Below are positions 1 to 7,708 of a stretch of DNA of 26,677 bases, piece by piece. How positions within the stretch are numbered: position 1 is the first letter of the stretch; each line of letters opens with the position of its first letter. The stretch is from Rhodobacteraceae bacterium UBA6273 (GTDB taxonomy: Bacteria > Pseudomonadota > Alphaproteobacteria > Rhodobacterales > Rhodobacteraceae), in the NCBI GenBank assembly GCA_002440625.1, contig DJUV01000074.1, forward strand, positions 1 through 26,677, in the 5' to 3' direction. The position numbers and the translations under genes are program-made. Under the pieces are notes generated by a model, which made no database searches, was not told the origin of the DNA, and was given only the letters and a program-made list of their open reading frames with translations.

Positions 1-298
1 CGGTCAGGAGCGAGTAGACCATGGCCCGCGAGCCGTCCAGGGACCGCTCTCCGCCCGGCTGCACCAGAGCCGGCACGTCAGGATCGGGCGCCGGTGCCGG
101 CAGCACCAGATCCTCGCCGAAACCCAGGGTCTGGACCAGCGCGACCCCGCGTTTGATGTAATGCGCGCTGTCGGTATAGGTCAGAAGCCCGCCATTCGCG
201 ACGAACACCCAAAGGGTCGCCGCAATGGCCAGAAGGATCAGCGCGACCGGTCCCGGCGTCTGTCCCCTTGGCGGACTTTTCGATGACCGCGTTTCCAT
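1..298 (-). CDS. Membrane protein, N-terminal part (possible GT-C type glycosyltransferase), cut by the left window edge
   Basis: An open frame runs from an ATG at 298 leftwards off the window without a stop, giving 99 codons. The N-terminus is basic and proline-rich (residues 1-18, METRSSKSPPRGQTPGPV). A strong hydrophobic helix at about 19-38 follows (ALILLAIAATLWVF), then a polar stretch containing YTDSAHYIKRG. A short cytoplasmic tail, a first helix and then an acidic residue on the outer side is the usual start of GT-C membrane glycosyltransferases. That is only a resemblance, because no further domain is visible. It is divergent from a GT4 glycosyltransferase, which supports a role in surface polysaccharide or glycolipid synthesis. 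The frame is convincing because its residue use is protein-like where the overlapping frames are not. The start follows an in-frame TGA directly. Confidence 0.65.
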   Translation of the reverse strand, partial: METRSSKSPPRGQTPGPVALILLAIAATLWVFVANGGLLTYTDSAHYIKRGVALVQTLGFGEDLVLPAPAPDPDVPALVQPGGERSLDGSRAMVYSLLT

Positions 299-847
299 TC
301 AGATACACTCATGGATCGGCGAAAGGGCGCAGGCAGCCTGCAACTTCCGCGCCCGAAACACTCCGTCAGCGGCGCTAGGGCCACTGGCGAAAAATGCGGA
401 CCGAAGGCCTGCCACCGGAAGCGATGCAAATTCCCGCCGATCGCGGTCATTGTCGCTGGGGCGCAAACCTTGCCATTCGCAAGCCATCATCTCCGCACCC
501 CCAAGGGCGCGAGAGCTAACGCCGCAGCCGTCAGAAATGTGCATGATTTCAACAATGACTCCGGCAACTTGGCTCAAATTTCGCAGCTCGCACCGAACGA
601 GCGGCGCTTCGGCAATCAAGCCTAGCGGCCGGAAAAACCTCCGTCAACGCATCCCTCACTTCCGTTTGATCCGAAACGGCGGCGCGCGCGGACCCTGCTT
701 CACAGGTTTATCGTTTTGCATTGGGTTCGCACCTGTGTTCCATTGGGAAAATGAATGCGTGGTGACCGATATTCGTAAATCGTTTCATATCACCCCCAGC
801 GCGGGCACTTCGGTGACAGAGGTGCTGGTTTCGGCGTGTGCCGGACA
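299..847. other. Intergenic region between divergent genes, no gene supported
   Basis: The 549 bases separate two divergent genes, so both promoters should lie here. Reading frames exist on both strands, but none has protein-like composition or a good ribosome binding site. The stretch at about 740-790 is more AT-rich than its surroundings and contains GATATT at 768-773. This is where a promoter for the glycosyltransferase would be expected, but no convincing -35/-10 pair with normal spacing was found. No tRNA, hairpin terminator or repeat was recognised. Confidence 0.5.
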
Positions 848-2119
848 ATGAGGCCGTTGCGCTTCCTGCTCGTCGCAACCTTCTATCCGCCCTATTCCTT
901 TGGCGGCGACGGCATAAGTGTGCGCCGCATGGCGCGGGCCCTCGTCGCGCGCGGTCACGAGGTGACGGTGGTGTACGATCAGGACGCCTATCTGTCGCTC
1001 GCCGAGTCTGCCCCGAACGATACTGAAGCCGGACGTGATGGTGTCCGTACCGTCGCGCTGAAGAGCAGCCTCGGAATCCTGTCGAGCCTTCTGGTCCATC
1101 AGACCGGAAGGGCGGTCGTGCATGGCCGGGAGCTGGCGTCCCTTGTCCGCGACATCAAGCCGGACGTGATCTGGCACAACAACGTTTCACTCATGGGAGC
1201 GCCGGGCATCCTCGCCCTTGAGGCACCGCTCCGGGTCTATGAGGCGCACGAGCACTGGCTCGTCTGTCCGACGCATGTGCTCTGGCGTTACGACCGCGAG
1301 CTTTGCGAGACAAAGCAATGCCTGCGCTGCACCATCGCCCACCGGCGGCCACCGCAGCTCTGGCGTTACTCGGGCCTGCTTCACCGCAAGCTGGCCGGGA
1401 TGGACCTTATCATCGCGAAAAGCGAGTTCAGCCGACGCAAGCACCGCGACTACGGCCTGCCGTTCGACATGGAGGTGTTGCCGCTCTTCCTGCCGCCCTT
1501 GGCGGCGGCGGAGCGGCCGGCCGGGAACACCCCGCCGGTTCATCCACGGCCTTATTTCCTCTTCGTCGGCAGGATCGAGAAGATCAAGGGCGTACAGGAT
1601 CTGATCCGGGCGACCATCCGCCACGACCGCGCCGATCTGCTGATTGCCGGGAACGGGCACTACACCGAAGAGCTGAAGGCCCAGGCCGCCGGGCATCCGA
1701 GGGTGCGATTCCTCGGGCATGTCGCGCCGGACGATCTCGCGCGCTACTATGGCGCCGCGATCGCTTGCGTCGTGCCCTCGATCGTCTACGAGACGTTCGG
1801 CGCCATCCTGATCGAAAGCTTCCGCATGGGCACGCCCGTGATCGCGCGCCGCCTGGGCCCGTTTCCGGAACTCGTCGAGACGTCAGGGGCGGGGCTACTG
1901 TTCGAGACCGATGACGAACTCGTTTCGGTCATGGCCGCGCTGCAGGATGACCCCATGCGGCGGGCGGATCTGGCCCGCGCCGCGCTTACTGCATTTGACG
2001 CGCACTGGCGCGAGGACCGGGTGATCGCCCGCTACGGTGCCGCGCTCGGCGCGGCGGCGCGGCGCAAGGGCAACGTCGAACTCGCCGAGAGGCTGGAAGA
2101 CTCTCTCTGCATCTTGTGA
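848..2119 (+). CDS. Glycosyltransferase family 4 (GT-B fold)
   Basis: This is a predicted cytoplasmic or membrane-associated transferase that moves a sugar from a nucleotide donor to a glycan or lipid acceptor. The N-terminal Rossmann half begins RFLLVATFYPPYSFGG and holds the glycine-rich acceptor-side loop (GGDGISVRRMARAL). The C-terminal donor half begins near YFLFVGRIEKIKG, typical of the Glycos_transf_1 domain. It contains the family's E-x7-E signature in YETFGAILIE followed by GTPVIARRLGP. Length is about 423 residues, normal for GT4. The start is ATG 848. An upstream in-frame GTG at 836 is possible and has AGAGGTG 11 bases before it. A Cys-rich insertion in the N-terminal half (CETKQCLRC) is seen in some GT4 proteins. 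The acceptor cannot be told from sequence. The neighbour across the promoter region is a membrane protein that may act in the same glycan pathway. Confidence 0.88.
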   Translation: MRPLRFLLVATFYPPYSFGGDGISVRRMARALVARGHEVTVVYDQDAYLSLAESAPNDTEAGRDGVRTVALKSSLGILSSLLVHQTGRAVVHGRELASLVRDIKPDVIWHNNVSLMGAPGILALEAPLRVYEAHEHWLVCPTHVLWRYDRELCETKQCLRCTIAHRRPPQLWRYSGLLHRKLAGMDLIIAKSEFSRRKHRDYGLPFDMEVLPLFLPPLAAAERPAGNTPPVHPRPYFLFVGRIEKIKGVQDLIRATIRHDRADLLIAGNGHYTEELKAQAAGHPRVRFLGHVAPDDLARYYGAAIACVVPSIVYETFGAILIESFRMGTPVIARRLGPFPELVETSGAGLLFETDDELVSVMAALQDDPMRRADLARAALTAFDAHWREDRVIARYGAALGAAARRKGNVELAERLEDSLCIL

Positions 2120-2605
2120 TGAAACCGCGGAAACGGCCGGCGGACGCAATCCGTCCGATCAGAAAGTCGCCAGCCGGTTTGCAAGGGTGACGCCAGTGAC
2201 GGCTGATCCGCGAGATCATCCGGCAGGTCCACCAGAATGTGCTGTGGTTCCCTTCGGACGATGCTTTCATCACCACCTTGCCCAGCGAGCTGCGGTCGCA
2301 AGAGAATGCGGGAAGCGTCTGCGAGCGAGGCGCGCCGAGTTGGAAGTTCTCGTCCCTGCGGTTCGTCTCCGCGCGGTGGTGACCGATTGGCCAGCGACCT
2401 CAGAGGCGGAGGTGAAGGAAACAACCGATGCCGACCATAGGGCCGTTGCGTTGCGCCATTTGGATGCCGTTTTGCGATCGGCCGCTGGAGGGTGATACCG
2501 TCATGCAGCGAATTGCGGCGCGCCTCGCAACGGTCGCGGAGCGGGTACTCTCCAAGCGTGGGGTTGCCTGCGGGTTCGCCGGGAAACCGCAGGCGCAGGA
2601 AGGTG
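2120..2605. other. Intergenic region between convergent genes, possible decayed sequence
   Basis: The 486 bases lie between the 3' ends of a plus-strand and a minus-strand gene, so no promoter is needed. Several overlapping frames of 60-190 codons exist on both strands. They compete without a clear winner and none looks like a known family. The length is more than two terminators require, so it may be the remnant of a lost gene or mobile element, but no terminal repeats or transposase motifs were recognised. A hairpin near the right end is listed separately. Confidence 0.4.
2566..2594 (-). terminator. Hairpin downstream of the oxidase cluster
   Basis: GCCTGCGG at 2566-2573 is perfectly complementary to CCGCAGGC at 2587-2594, with a 13-base loop in which a TT/AA pair could extend the stem. 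It begins 12 bases beyond the stop of the minus-strand oxidase-associated gene. There is no clear run of T after it, so it may act as a weak or Rho-assisted terminator or protect the 3' end. Confidence 0.4.
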
Positions 2606-2779
2606 CTATTGTCGGCGGGCACGCCAGACGAGGCCGGCGATCACAAGGAAGAGGGCGGCGCCGAAGCCCCACACCCGCGCATAGCCGATCATGTCCCCCC
2701 AGGGCGCGAAGGCGTAGGCAAGCGCGAGAAGGGCCCAGACCATCGCCACTCCGACGAGCAGCCAGGTATCTTCGTTCAT
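2606..2779 (-). CDS. Small membrane protein of the heme-copper oxidase cluster (57 aa)
   Basis: The 57-residue protein starts at ATG 2779 and ends at TAG 2606. Two hydrophobic helices are visible, about residues 7-24 (LLVGVAMVWALLALAYAF) and 36-51 (VWGFGAALFLVIAGL), with a basic C-terminus WRARRQ. It begins 23 bases beyond the stop of the subunit I gene on the same strand, with an AGGAGAAA-type ribosome site, so it is surely co-transcribed. Small membrane subunits are common in heme-copper oxidases (for example subunit IIa of Thermus ba3 and CcoQ in cbb3). No homology to a specific one can be claimed. It could be a structural subunit or an assembly factor. Confidence 0.75.
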   Translation of the reverse strand: MNEDTWLLVGVAMVWALLALAYAFAPWGDMIGYARVWGFGAALFLVIAGLVWRARRQ

Positions 2780-2802
2780 GACATTTCTCCTTCTTTTCCT
2801 GT

Positions 2803-4470
2803 TCAGTGACCGGCACCGCCGGAAGCGATTACCGGCAGGTTCTGCATCAGTTCAAACCCGATGATCGTGAAACCGTACATCGCGGCCACGATGACCAGAA
2901 TGGACACCGGCCCCGTCCATGCCGCCGCCCGGTCGGTGGGCGCCGCCATTTCGAGCCGGTTTGCCGGAGCCTGTGCGGCCGTCGAATCGCGCGGCCAGAA
3001 GATCGAGAGAAAGACCCCGACAGCGTAGGCCAGGAGGGCAAGCGCCATCACGCTGCCACCAACCCCGACGAGGCCCATGAGTGTGGCCCAGATCGCGGGC
3101 GCTTCTCCGCCGTAGCCGATGTCAATGACGCGGCGCGGTACGCCCATGTAGCCGGCTGCCACCCCGGCGCCGCCGAACACGAGCAGTCCGGCCGAGGCGA
3201 CCCATGGCAGCGCGCGAAGAAGCCCCGGCCAGCGAAGCGGGTTTCCGGTCAGCCCGGGCACCAGCACCGAAAGACCGGCCAAGAGCGACAGGCTGACTGT
3301 CCCGACCGTGAAGAAGTGGAAGTATCCCGGCACGAAGAACGTGTCCGATAGAAGTGGCGCGAGCTTTTCCTGGATGAGCACGAACGCAAGGGAGATGCCG
3401 AGCATCATGTTGATCACCGCCGCTGCCACGGCTGTGGTCGCGGGATGTTCCCACGGCAGCATCCGCAACCAGCCAAAGAGGCCCCGCGCCCCCGATGCCC
3501 TCGCGTGAATTTCGAGCGAGGCGACGATGACCAGAAACGCGGTAAGGGTCGGCACCGAGACGAAGAGAGACAGGATCGAGCCCGTGACCTTCACGAAGTC
3601 CGGAAGTCCCGGGTCGAGGAACATGTGGTAAAGCGATGTCGGCGGCACGAACACGAGGTAAAGAGTGAAGACGATCTTCGAGAAACGCGCGCCGAACACC
3701 GACTTCACGCCGGTCAGCACCTGCATCAGCACATACCAGACCAGAACTGTCGCCATCAGCGGCAGGTAGTGCAGGTTGTGGAAGAGGATGTGCCAGCCGG
3801 TTTCCTGCGCCGCGGGGAAATCCGAGAGGCCGATCGCCCACAGAAGGGCAGGCAGGAAGGCATGGATCGCGGCGAACCCGGTGACCACGAGGAAGCCCGC
3901 CCACGCCAGCAGGGCGAAGCCGAGGGCATCGAGCCTGTCGCGGCGATTTCGGCCCAGTGACGACAGCAGCGTTGCGATGGCCGTCGCCGGAACCAGCATC
4001 AAGCCGATGCCGAGGGATACATAGCCCAGACTGAAGACCAAGAGGGTGAGCGGCTCGCCTTCGAGGAGTTCGGCCTTGCCGTCGTAGAGAGGGGGTGCAC
4101 CCATGAAAGTGGCGAAGATTCCGAGACCGAAGCCGAGCACCATCGCAATGGCGCCGGCGACGGCGATCCGACGCCGGACGAGGCCGATGGCGCCGCCGCC
4201 GTTGCCGCGCTCGATGGCGGCAAAGCCGAGCAGAAGTGCGGCCTGGGCAAAATAGAGCCAGTAGAAGAAGGCGCTGACGCCGTGAAGGGTGAGGAAGCGG
4301 TAGCCGGACTCCGGTTCGACCGGGATGAAACCGGCGCGGGCGAGGGCGGTGAGCAGACCTCCGGCGATTCCGGTGGCAAGGGCGACAAGCGCTGCGCCGG
4401 CAAGGCCGATGATCAGCCGCCGGTCCCGAACGGGCAGGGCGGCGAGGCGGGATGCGTATGTATCGGACAT
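2803..4470 (-). CDS. Heme-copper oxidase subunit I homologue (B/ba3-type) with altered active-site ligands
   Basis: This is a polytopic membrane protein of 555 residues with about 13-14 helices. It can be aligned from memory, largely without gaps in the core, to subunit I of the Thermus thermophilus ba3 oxidase. The low-spin heme ligands are kept: H63 in LTLHG and H385 in PGYFHFF. One CuB ligand and the cross-linked Tyr are kept as H231 and Y235 in FHNLHY. The His-His pair that completes CuB is Tyr-His here (Y281, H282 in SLYHMFLDPG). The axial ligand of the high-spin heme, His in the VPGHFH motif of ba3, is Tyr (Y383 in VPGYFH). Normal O2 chemistry is therefore doubtful. A NO- or other small-molecule-reacting or redox-sensing role is possible, but not shown. 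The start at 4470 has GGAG six bases ahead. An ATG at 4482 overlaps the stop of the subunit II gene, so the two are translationally coupled in either case. Confidence 0.85.
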   Translation of the reverse strand: MSDTYASRLAALPVRDRRLIIGLAGAALVALATGIAGGLLTALARAGFIPVEPESGYRFLTLHGVSAFFYWLYFAQAALLLGFAAIERGNGGGAIGLVRRRIAVAGAIAMVLGFGLGIFATFMGAPPLYDGKAELLEGEPLTLLVFSLGYVSLGIGLMLVPATAIATLLSSLGRNRRDRLDALGFALLAWAGFLVVTGFAAIHAFLPALLWAIGLSDFPAAQETGWHILFHNLHYLPLMATVLVWYVLMQVLTGVKSVFGARFSKIVFTLYLVFVPPTSLYHMFLDPGLPDFVKVTGSILSLFVSVPTLTAFLVIVASLEIHARASGARGLFGWLRMLPWEHPATTAVAAAVINMMLGISLAFVLIQEKLAPLLSDTFFVPGYFHFFTVGTVSLSLLAGLSVLVPGLTGNPLRWPGLLRALPWVASAGLLVFGGAGVAAGYMGVPRRVIDIGYGGEAPAIWATLMGLVGVGGSVMALALLAYAVGVFLSIFWPRDSTAAQAPANRLEMAAPTDRAAAWTGPVSILVIVAAMYGFTIIGFELMQNLPVIASGGAGH

Positions 4471-4481
4471 CGGTGGCTCCA

Positions 4482-5183
4482 TCACGCTACGACGATGGTG
4501 GCTTGCATCCCGTCATGCCCGGTCCCGCAGTAGGAGGTGCAATAGACGAGGTAGCTTCCGGGGTTGGTGAAGGTCAGTTCCAGTTCCGCGACCGTTCCGG
4601 GGCTGAGGCGGATCATGCGCGCGCCTTGCCCGAACTGAATCGAGGCGCCGTGCGTGACGTCGGCCGTCATCATCCGGAAGCGGTAGGCCGTGCCACGGTC
4701 GAGGCGCAGGACGCCTGGCTCGAAGTACCAGCGTTCCGCCATCATGAGAACGTCCACTGGCACCGCCGCCGCGTCTTCGCCCGGTCCGTGGTGGGCATCA
4801 TGGGCGGCACTGCCATCGGTCGGCGCGGTCAACGCGGTGCCTGACATATCCATCCCCGCCATCTGCGGGTCGAGGGTTTCGGGTTCGCCCGCGGCGATGC
4901 GAGGATAGACACTTCCATCCTCCTGGCCGAACCGCTCGATGAACTGGGCGAGGTCGGCCCGGAACGTTTCGACATCTGCGGCAGTATCCATGCCGCCATG
5001 CCCGGCCATCGCACTTTGCGTGGGCGGCGCAACTTCGGCAGCATCGGCACCGGCGTCCCTGATCAGAGCGATCGGATCCGGCGCGGCCCCATAGGCTGCC
5101 CAAAGCCCGTAAAGGCTCACTCCGCCGAAGCCGACCGCGGCGACAAAGCCGCGTCGTGTCGTGAGGTGTCTGGAGGTTTCCAT
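4482..5183 (-). CDS. Heme-copper oxidase subunit II-like protein with CuA site and Tat-type signal
   Basis: The 233-residue periplasmic cupredoxin would pass electrons from a donor such as cytochrome c to subunit I. Residues 8-16 (TTRRGFVAA) plus the hydrophobic stretch to about 33 form a twin-arginine signal or N-terminal anchor. The middle (about 45-145) is Met/His-rich and of low complexity. The C-terminal cupredoxin domain (about 150-233) carries a complete CuA set: H178 in VTHGAS, then C215-x3-C219-x3-H223-x2-M226 (CTSYCGTGHDGM). The ATG at 5183 follows AGGA at good spacing. A much longer in-frame extension upstream lacks protein character. The gene precedes subunit I, which begins at or just after its stop codon. 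Family members usually have one or two clear N-terminal helices, so the Tat-like motif is unusual and suggests folding or copper loading before export. Confidence 0.87.
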   Translation of the reverse strand: METSRHLTTRRGFVAAVGFGGVSLYGLWAAYGAAPDPIALIRDAGADAAEVAPPTQSAMAGHGGMDTAADVETFRADLAQFIERFGQEDGSVYPRIAAGEPETLDPQMAGMDMSGTALTAPTDGSAAHDAHHGPGEDAAAVPVDVLMMAERWYFEPGVLRLDRGTAYRFRMMTADVTHGASIQFGQGARMIRLSPGTVAELELTFTNPGSYLVYCTSYCGTGHDGMQATIVVA

Positions 5184-5334
5184 CTGATTTTCCTGACAAT
5201 TTGATTGACGCCCGACGCACAAAAGCGGCGTGCGGGTCTGCTGTTCATGGTTGGAGGTGCCGGTCGCACCGGGTTCCGGTGTTGTCCGGAGGATGCTGTC
5301 GCGCCTCCGCTTCAAGGAGCGGGGCAGACAGCAA

Positions 5335-5736
5335 TCACGACTGGAGCGCGATCGGCGGACGGCGGCCTGGAGGAATCTCACCCCCCGCGCCAAGTCTATT
5401 CAGGATCACGAAGGCGGCTGCCTCGGGCGAGTCCGAAGTCGGCGCCATTGGCGAAATTCCGGCCAGTGCGGCCGACGGGCATCCGGCCAGCGGACAAGCG
5501 GCCTGATGCGGCGACTGAGGGCCGCATTCCTGCGTTGCCGCATCCGGCACCTCGGACGAGGCGGTTTCAGCGTGGGATATGGCTTCCATGCAACCTTTCG
5601 GCATGGTGGAGAACTGCGCCATTGCCGGATTTGACGCGCCGAGGGCGGCAACGGCGATGAAGATCACGGCGCGCAGGAAGGCCACGGCTCCCGGAATGGA
5701 GCGCATTGATCTTCGATCTGGAAAAGTCTCAGACAT
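5335..5736 (-). CDS. Small exported Cys-containing protein, CopL-like layout, unknown function
   Basis: The protein has 133 residues from ATG 5736; an alternative ATG at 5706 would give 123. The N-terminus is basic, followed by a hydrophobic signal segment (FLRAVIFIAVAALGA) and a likely cleavage site at NPAMA-QF. The mature part has Cys residues in GCMEAIS, QECGPQ and ACPLAGC, and ends in GGEIPPGRRPPIALQS. A signal peptide, spaced Cys/His and a Pro/Arg-rich 'RPPI' tail is the layout of small exported proteins placed next to copper resistance genes (CopL-like). The assignment is by layout, not by alignment. It is the first gene of the minus-strand oxidase cluster, 56 bases downstream of an FNR-type box, and may bind or deliver copper to the CuA subunit. 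A similar protein occurs at 17561-17187. Confidence 0.6.
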   Translation of the reverse strand: MSETFPDRRSMRSIPGAVAFLRAVIFIAVAALGASNPAMAQFSTMPKGCMEAISHAETASSEVPDAATQECGPQSPHQAACPLAGCPSAALAGISPMAPTSDSPEAAAFVILNRLGAGGEIPPGRRPPIALQS

Positions 5737-5764
5737 GCGGCGTCTTGTTCTATTCGACTACGCC

Positions 5765-5805
5765 AGCATATGCATCCGGCCGAATCAGTCCTTGACGCAA
5801 ATCAA
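5765..5805 (-). promoter_or_regulatory. FNR/Dnr-type promoter for the oxidase cluster
   Basis: TTGACGCAAATCAA at 5792-5805 fits the FNR/FnrL consensus TTGAY-N4-RTCAA, with flanking bases extending the dyad to CTTGA/TCAAG. On the minus strand, TATGCT (5770-5765) is a fair -10 hexamer. It would place the start of transcription near 5758, with the box centred about 41 bases upstream, the class II activation position for FNR-family proteins. The gene starting at 5736 follows. This suggests activation of the cluster at low oxygen or by NO (Dnr/NnrR share the site). The regulator itself is not in the window. Confidence 0.7.
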
Positions 5806-5851
5806 GCGCAAACCGAGGCGCGTGACCTCGGCGCGCCGGGTCACAAGGAGT

Positions 5852-6334
5852 TTACTCGAAGTTTCCGAACCGGCGCGAATGCAGCCGGGAATGATGCCGC
5901 GACTTGGCCTCGGTTCCACGGTCGTGCTGGCCAATCCCGGCAACAGCGCCGTGGCCCAGGTCTTCGAGGATCGGGCAATCGGGGTGATGATCCCCACAGC
6001 AGGCATCGGCCAGGTGGCGCAGCGTGTCGATCATGCCCTGCATCTCCTGCACCTTGCGTTTCAGCCCGTCGATCTGTTCCAGCGCAAGGCGCTTCACATC
6101 GGCGCTTTGCCGGGTGCGGTCGCGCCAGAGCGCCAGCAACTCCTCGATCTTCTCGACCGGGAAGCCGAGGTCGCGGGACCGCCGGATGAAGCGCAGAAGC
6201 TGGATCTCGGTGCCGGAATAGACCCGGTAGCCCGACCCCGTCCGCATGGCTGCAGGGATCAGGCCTATGGATTCGTAGTAGCGGATCATCTTGGTCGAGA
6301 CGCCCGAGGCTTTCGAGGCTTCACCGATGTTCAT
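5852..6334 (-). CDS. cueR: CueR, Cu(I)-responsive MerR-family activator
   Basis: This is a cytoplasmic dimeric regulator that binds Cu(I) and activates copper efflux promoters with 19-bp spacers by DNA distortion. The winged helix lies at about 1-70 (MNIGEASKASGVSTKMIRYY). The long dimerisation helix lies at about 80-110. The metal loop ACCGDHHPDCPIL carries C112 and C120 in the positions of E. coli CueR, with S77 in the usual place for +1 ion sensors. The protein has 160 residues, about 25-30 more than usual. The extra tail is basic and His-rich (HDRGTEAKSRHHSRLHSRRF). It is last in a minus-strand group after copA and an unknown gene, 18 bases after the latter's stop, with AAGGAA as ribosome site. 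Its likely targets are the two divergent promoters at 10205-10303. Confidence 0.92.
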   Translation of the reverse strand: MNIGEASKASGVSTKMIRYYESIGLIPAAMRTGSGYRVYSGTEIQLLRFIRRSRDLGFPVEKIEELLALWRDRTRQSADVKRLALEQIDGLKRKVQEMQGMIDTLRHLADACCGDHHPDCPILEDLGHGAVAGIGQHDRGTEAKSRHHSRLHSRRFGNFE

Positions 6335-6352
6335 GGGTCACATTCCTTGCGG

Positions 6353-7708
6353 TCAGGGCAGCGGGCGGGCGATGGCGCGGATCGCCTTCAGCCCCTCGCC
6401 GAAGCGGGAAATGGCCTCGCGGTGGCGGGCGAGTTCGCCGTAAGGCAGCCAGCCTATCTTCAGGTCGCTGACGCGGGCGAAGGCCGGGCGGGCCAGTTGC
6501 GCCCGAACCTCTGCCTCGCGCGCGTCGGGGGCGACGAGGAAGAGGCCGCCCTCGGCCTGCGGGTCGGCGTGGCCGAGCGCGAGGTCAAGCATCCGCACCA
6601 CGCCGGAATAGATCGAGGTGGAATGTTCCACCTCGAAGGCCGCCGCCACCCGGTCGGCGTCGGCGCGGAGCCACAGGACATCGATCAGCCGCACCGCCTC
6701 GGCCCCCGGCGCGGTGGCGATGACGGGGGGCAGCGCGTCAAGGCAGCCCCGGCCGAGCGGCTGACCGGCATGAAGCCGTCCGCGATCATTCGCGGCGATC
6801 CAGACCCGGTAGCCAAGGGCGTGGCCAAGGTCGCGGAGCCAGGACTGCACCTCGGAATGGCTGGCCTCGTCCTTCTCGCTGCGCGCCTCGGCGGGCGTCA
6901 GGGCGGCGGCGGCGGCGCGGGCTTCGCGCAGCCGGTCGGCGAAGGCCGTCGCATCGGAGCCATCGCGCGGCGGGGCCGGGTAGCGGTCCGATCCGATGTC
7001 GAAGAGAAGCGCGCCGATGGCGCCCAAATCGTTCGACAAGAGGTCGCGGTAGCGCGCGTTCAGATCAAGGATGCCCGCCCGCATCGCCAGGAACTGCGGC
7101 CAGCTTCCCAGTTTCACCTGAGCCCCAGTCAGCCGGTTGTAGCCCTCGACGATCTTCGTGTTGAACGGCGGCACCAGCGTCGGATGCAGAAAATAGAGCA
7201 GGTTCGCCACCGCCGGACCGAGGCCCTTGATGCCCTGCCGGTCGATGGCTTCGATATGACGGAGGATCTCGCCCTCGCTGGAGCAGCAGGCGCAGCCGTC
7301 GATCAGATGCCCGAAGGCACGCTGGTTGCCGGGGTTTTCGTAGATATCGGGGATGCGCAGCTTGGGTTTCCACAAAAAGGCATGGTCTGCGCCCCGGAAG
7401 ATCTGGCGTTGTTCGGCGATGGAATGCACCACGGTTTCCAGCGACGAGCCGCGATAGGCGTTGCCGAAGCTGCCCGCCTCGATCTCGGCCACCACAACCT
7501 CGAGCCCCCGGCGGATCGAGCGGAAGTTCTTCACCCGTTCAGACCACAGGAACCAGCTTTGGTAAGCCGCCGCCGGATCGTCCTTCCAGCGGAGGATCAG
7601 GTCGCGCGTCGCGCCGTCAAGATCGCCCATGCCTGTCCCCTGCCGCCCCGTTTGGAGCAGAGCATCGCCCCTGTTTCCGGGCGCGGCAAGGGGCGCGATT
7701 TCGGTCAT
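6353..7708 (-). CDS. Unknown protein with HhH-like segment and PD-(D/E)XK-nuclease-like C-terminal domain, coupled to copA
   Basis: The 451-residue protein is not assigned to a known family. The first 200 residues are helical and include [18 protein letters not shown] (159-176), which looks like a helix-hairpin-helix as in DNA glycosylases and other DNA-binding proteins. A small Cys group GCACCSS lies at 138-144. The C-terminal half has [10 protein letters not shown] (D343) followed by [14 protein letters not shown] (E359, E361). That is a strand-acid / E-x-E arrangement as in PD-(D/E)XK restriction-like folds with a variant last residue. Its ATG overlaps the TGA of copA by 4 nt (ATGA), and cueR follows 18 bases later, so it lies inside the copper operon. 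An alternative start is Met27 ([10 protein letters not shown]). A DNA-processing role is inference; both domains are weak calls. Confidence 0.75.
   Translation of the reverse strand: MTEIAPLAAPGNRGDALLQTGRQGTGMGDLDGATRDLILRWKDDPAAAYQSWFLWSERVKNFRSIRRGLEVVVAEIEAGSFGNAYRGSSLETVVHSIAEQRQIFRGADHAFLWKPKLRIPDIYENPGNQRAFGHLIDGCACCSSEGEILRHIEAIDRQGIKGLGPAVANLLYFLHPTLVPPFNTKIVEGYNRLTGAQVKLGSWPQFLAMRAGILDLNARYRDLLSNDLGAIGALLFDIGSDRYPAPPRDGSDATAFADRLREARAAAAALTPAEARSEKDEASHSEVQSWLRDLGHALGYRVWIAANDRGRLHAGQPLGRGCLDALPPVIATAPGAEAVRLIDVLWLRADADRVAAAFEVEHSTSIYSGVVRMLDLALGHADPQAEGGLFLVAPDAREAEVRAQLARPAFARVSDLKIGWLPYGELARHREAISRFGEGLKAIRAIARPLP

Noticed and set aside
225..851. Plus-strand open frame of 208 codons across the first intergenic region
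   Set aside because: It overlaps the start of a convincing minus-strand membrane protein and has mixed, non-protein-like composition and no ribosome site.
2120..2605. Possible transposase remnant
   Set aside because: No inverted repeats, target duplications or catalytic motifs could be found; left as unexplained intergenic sequence.
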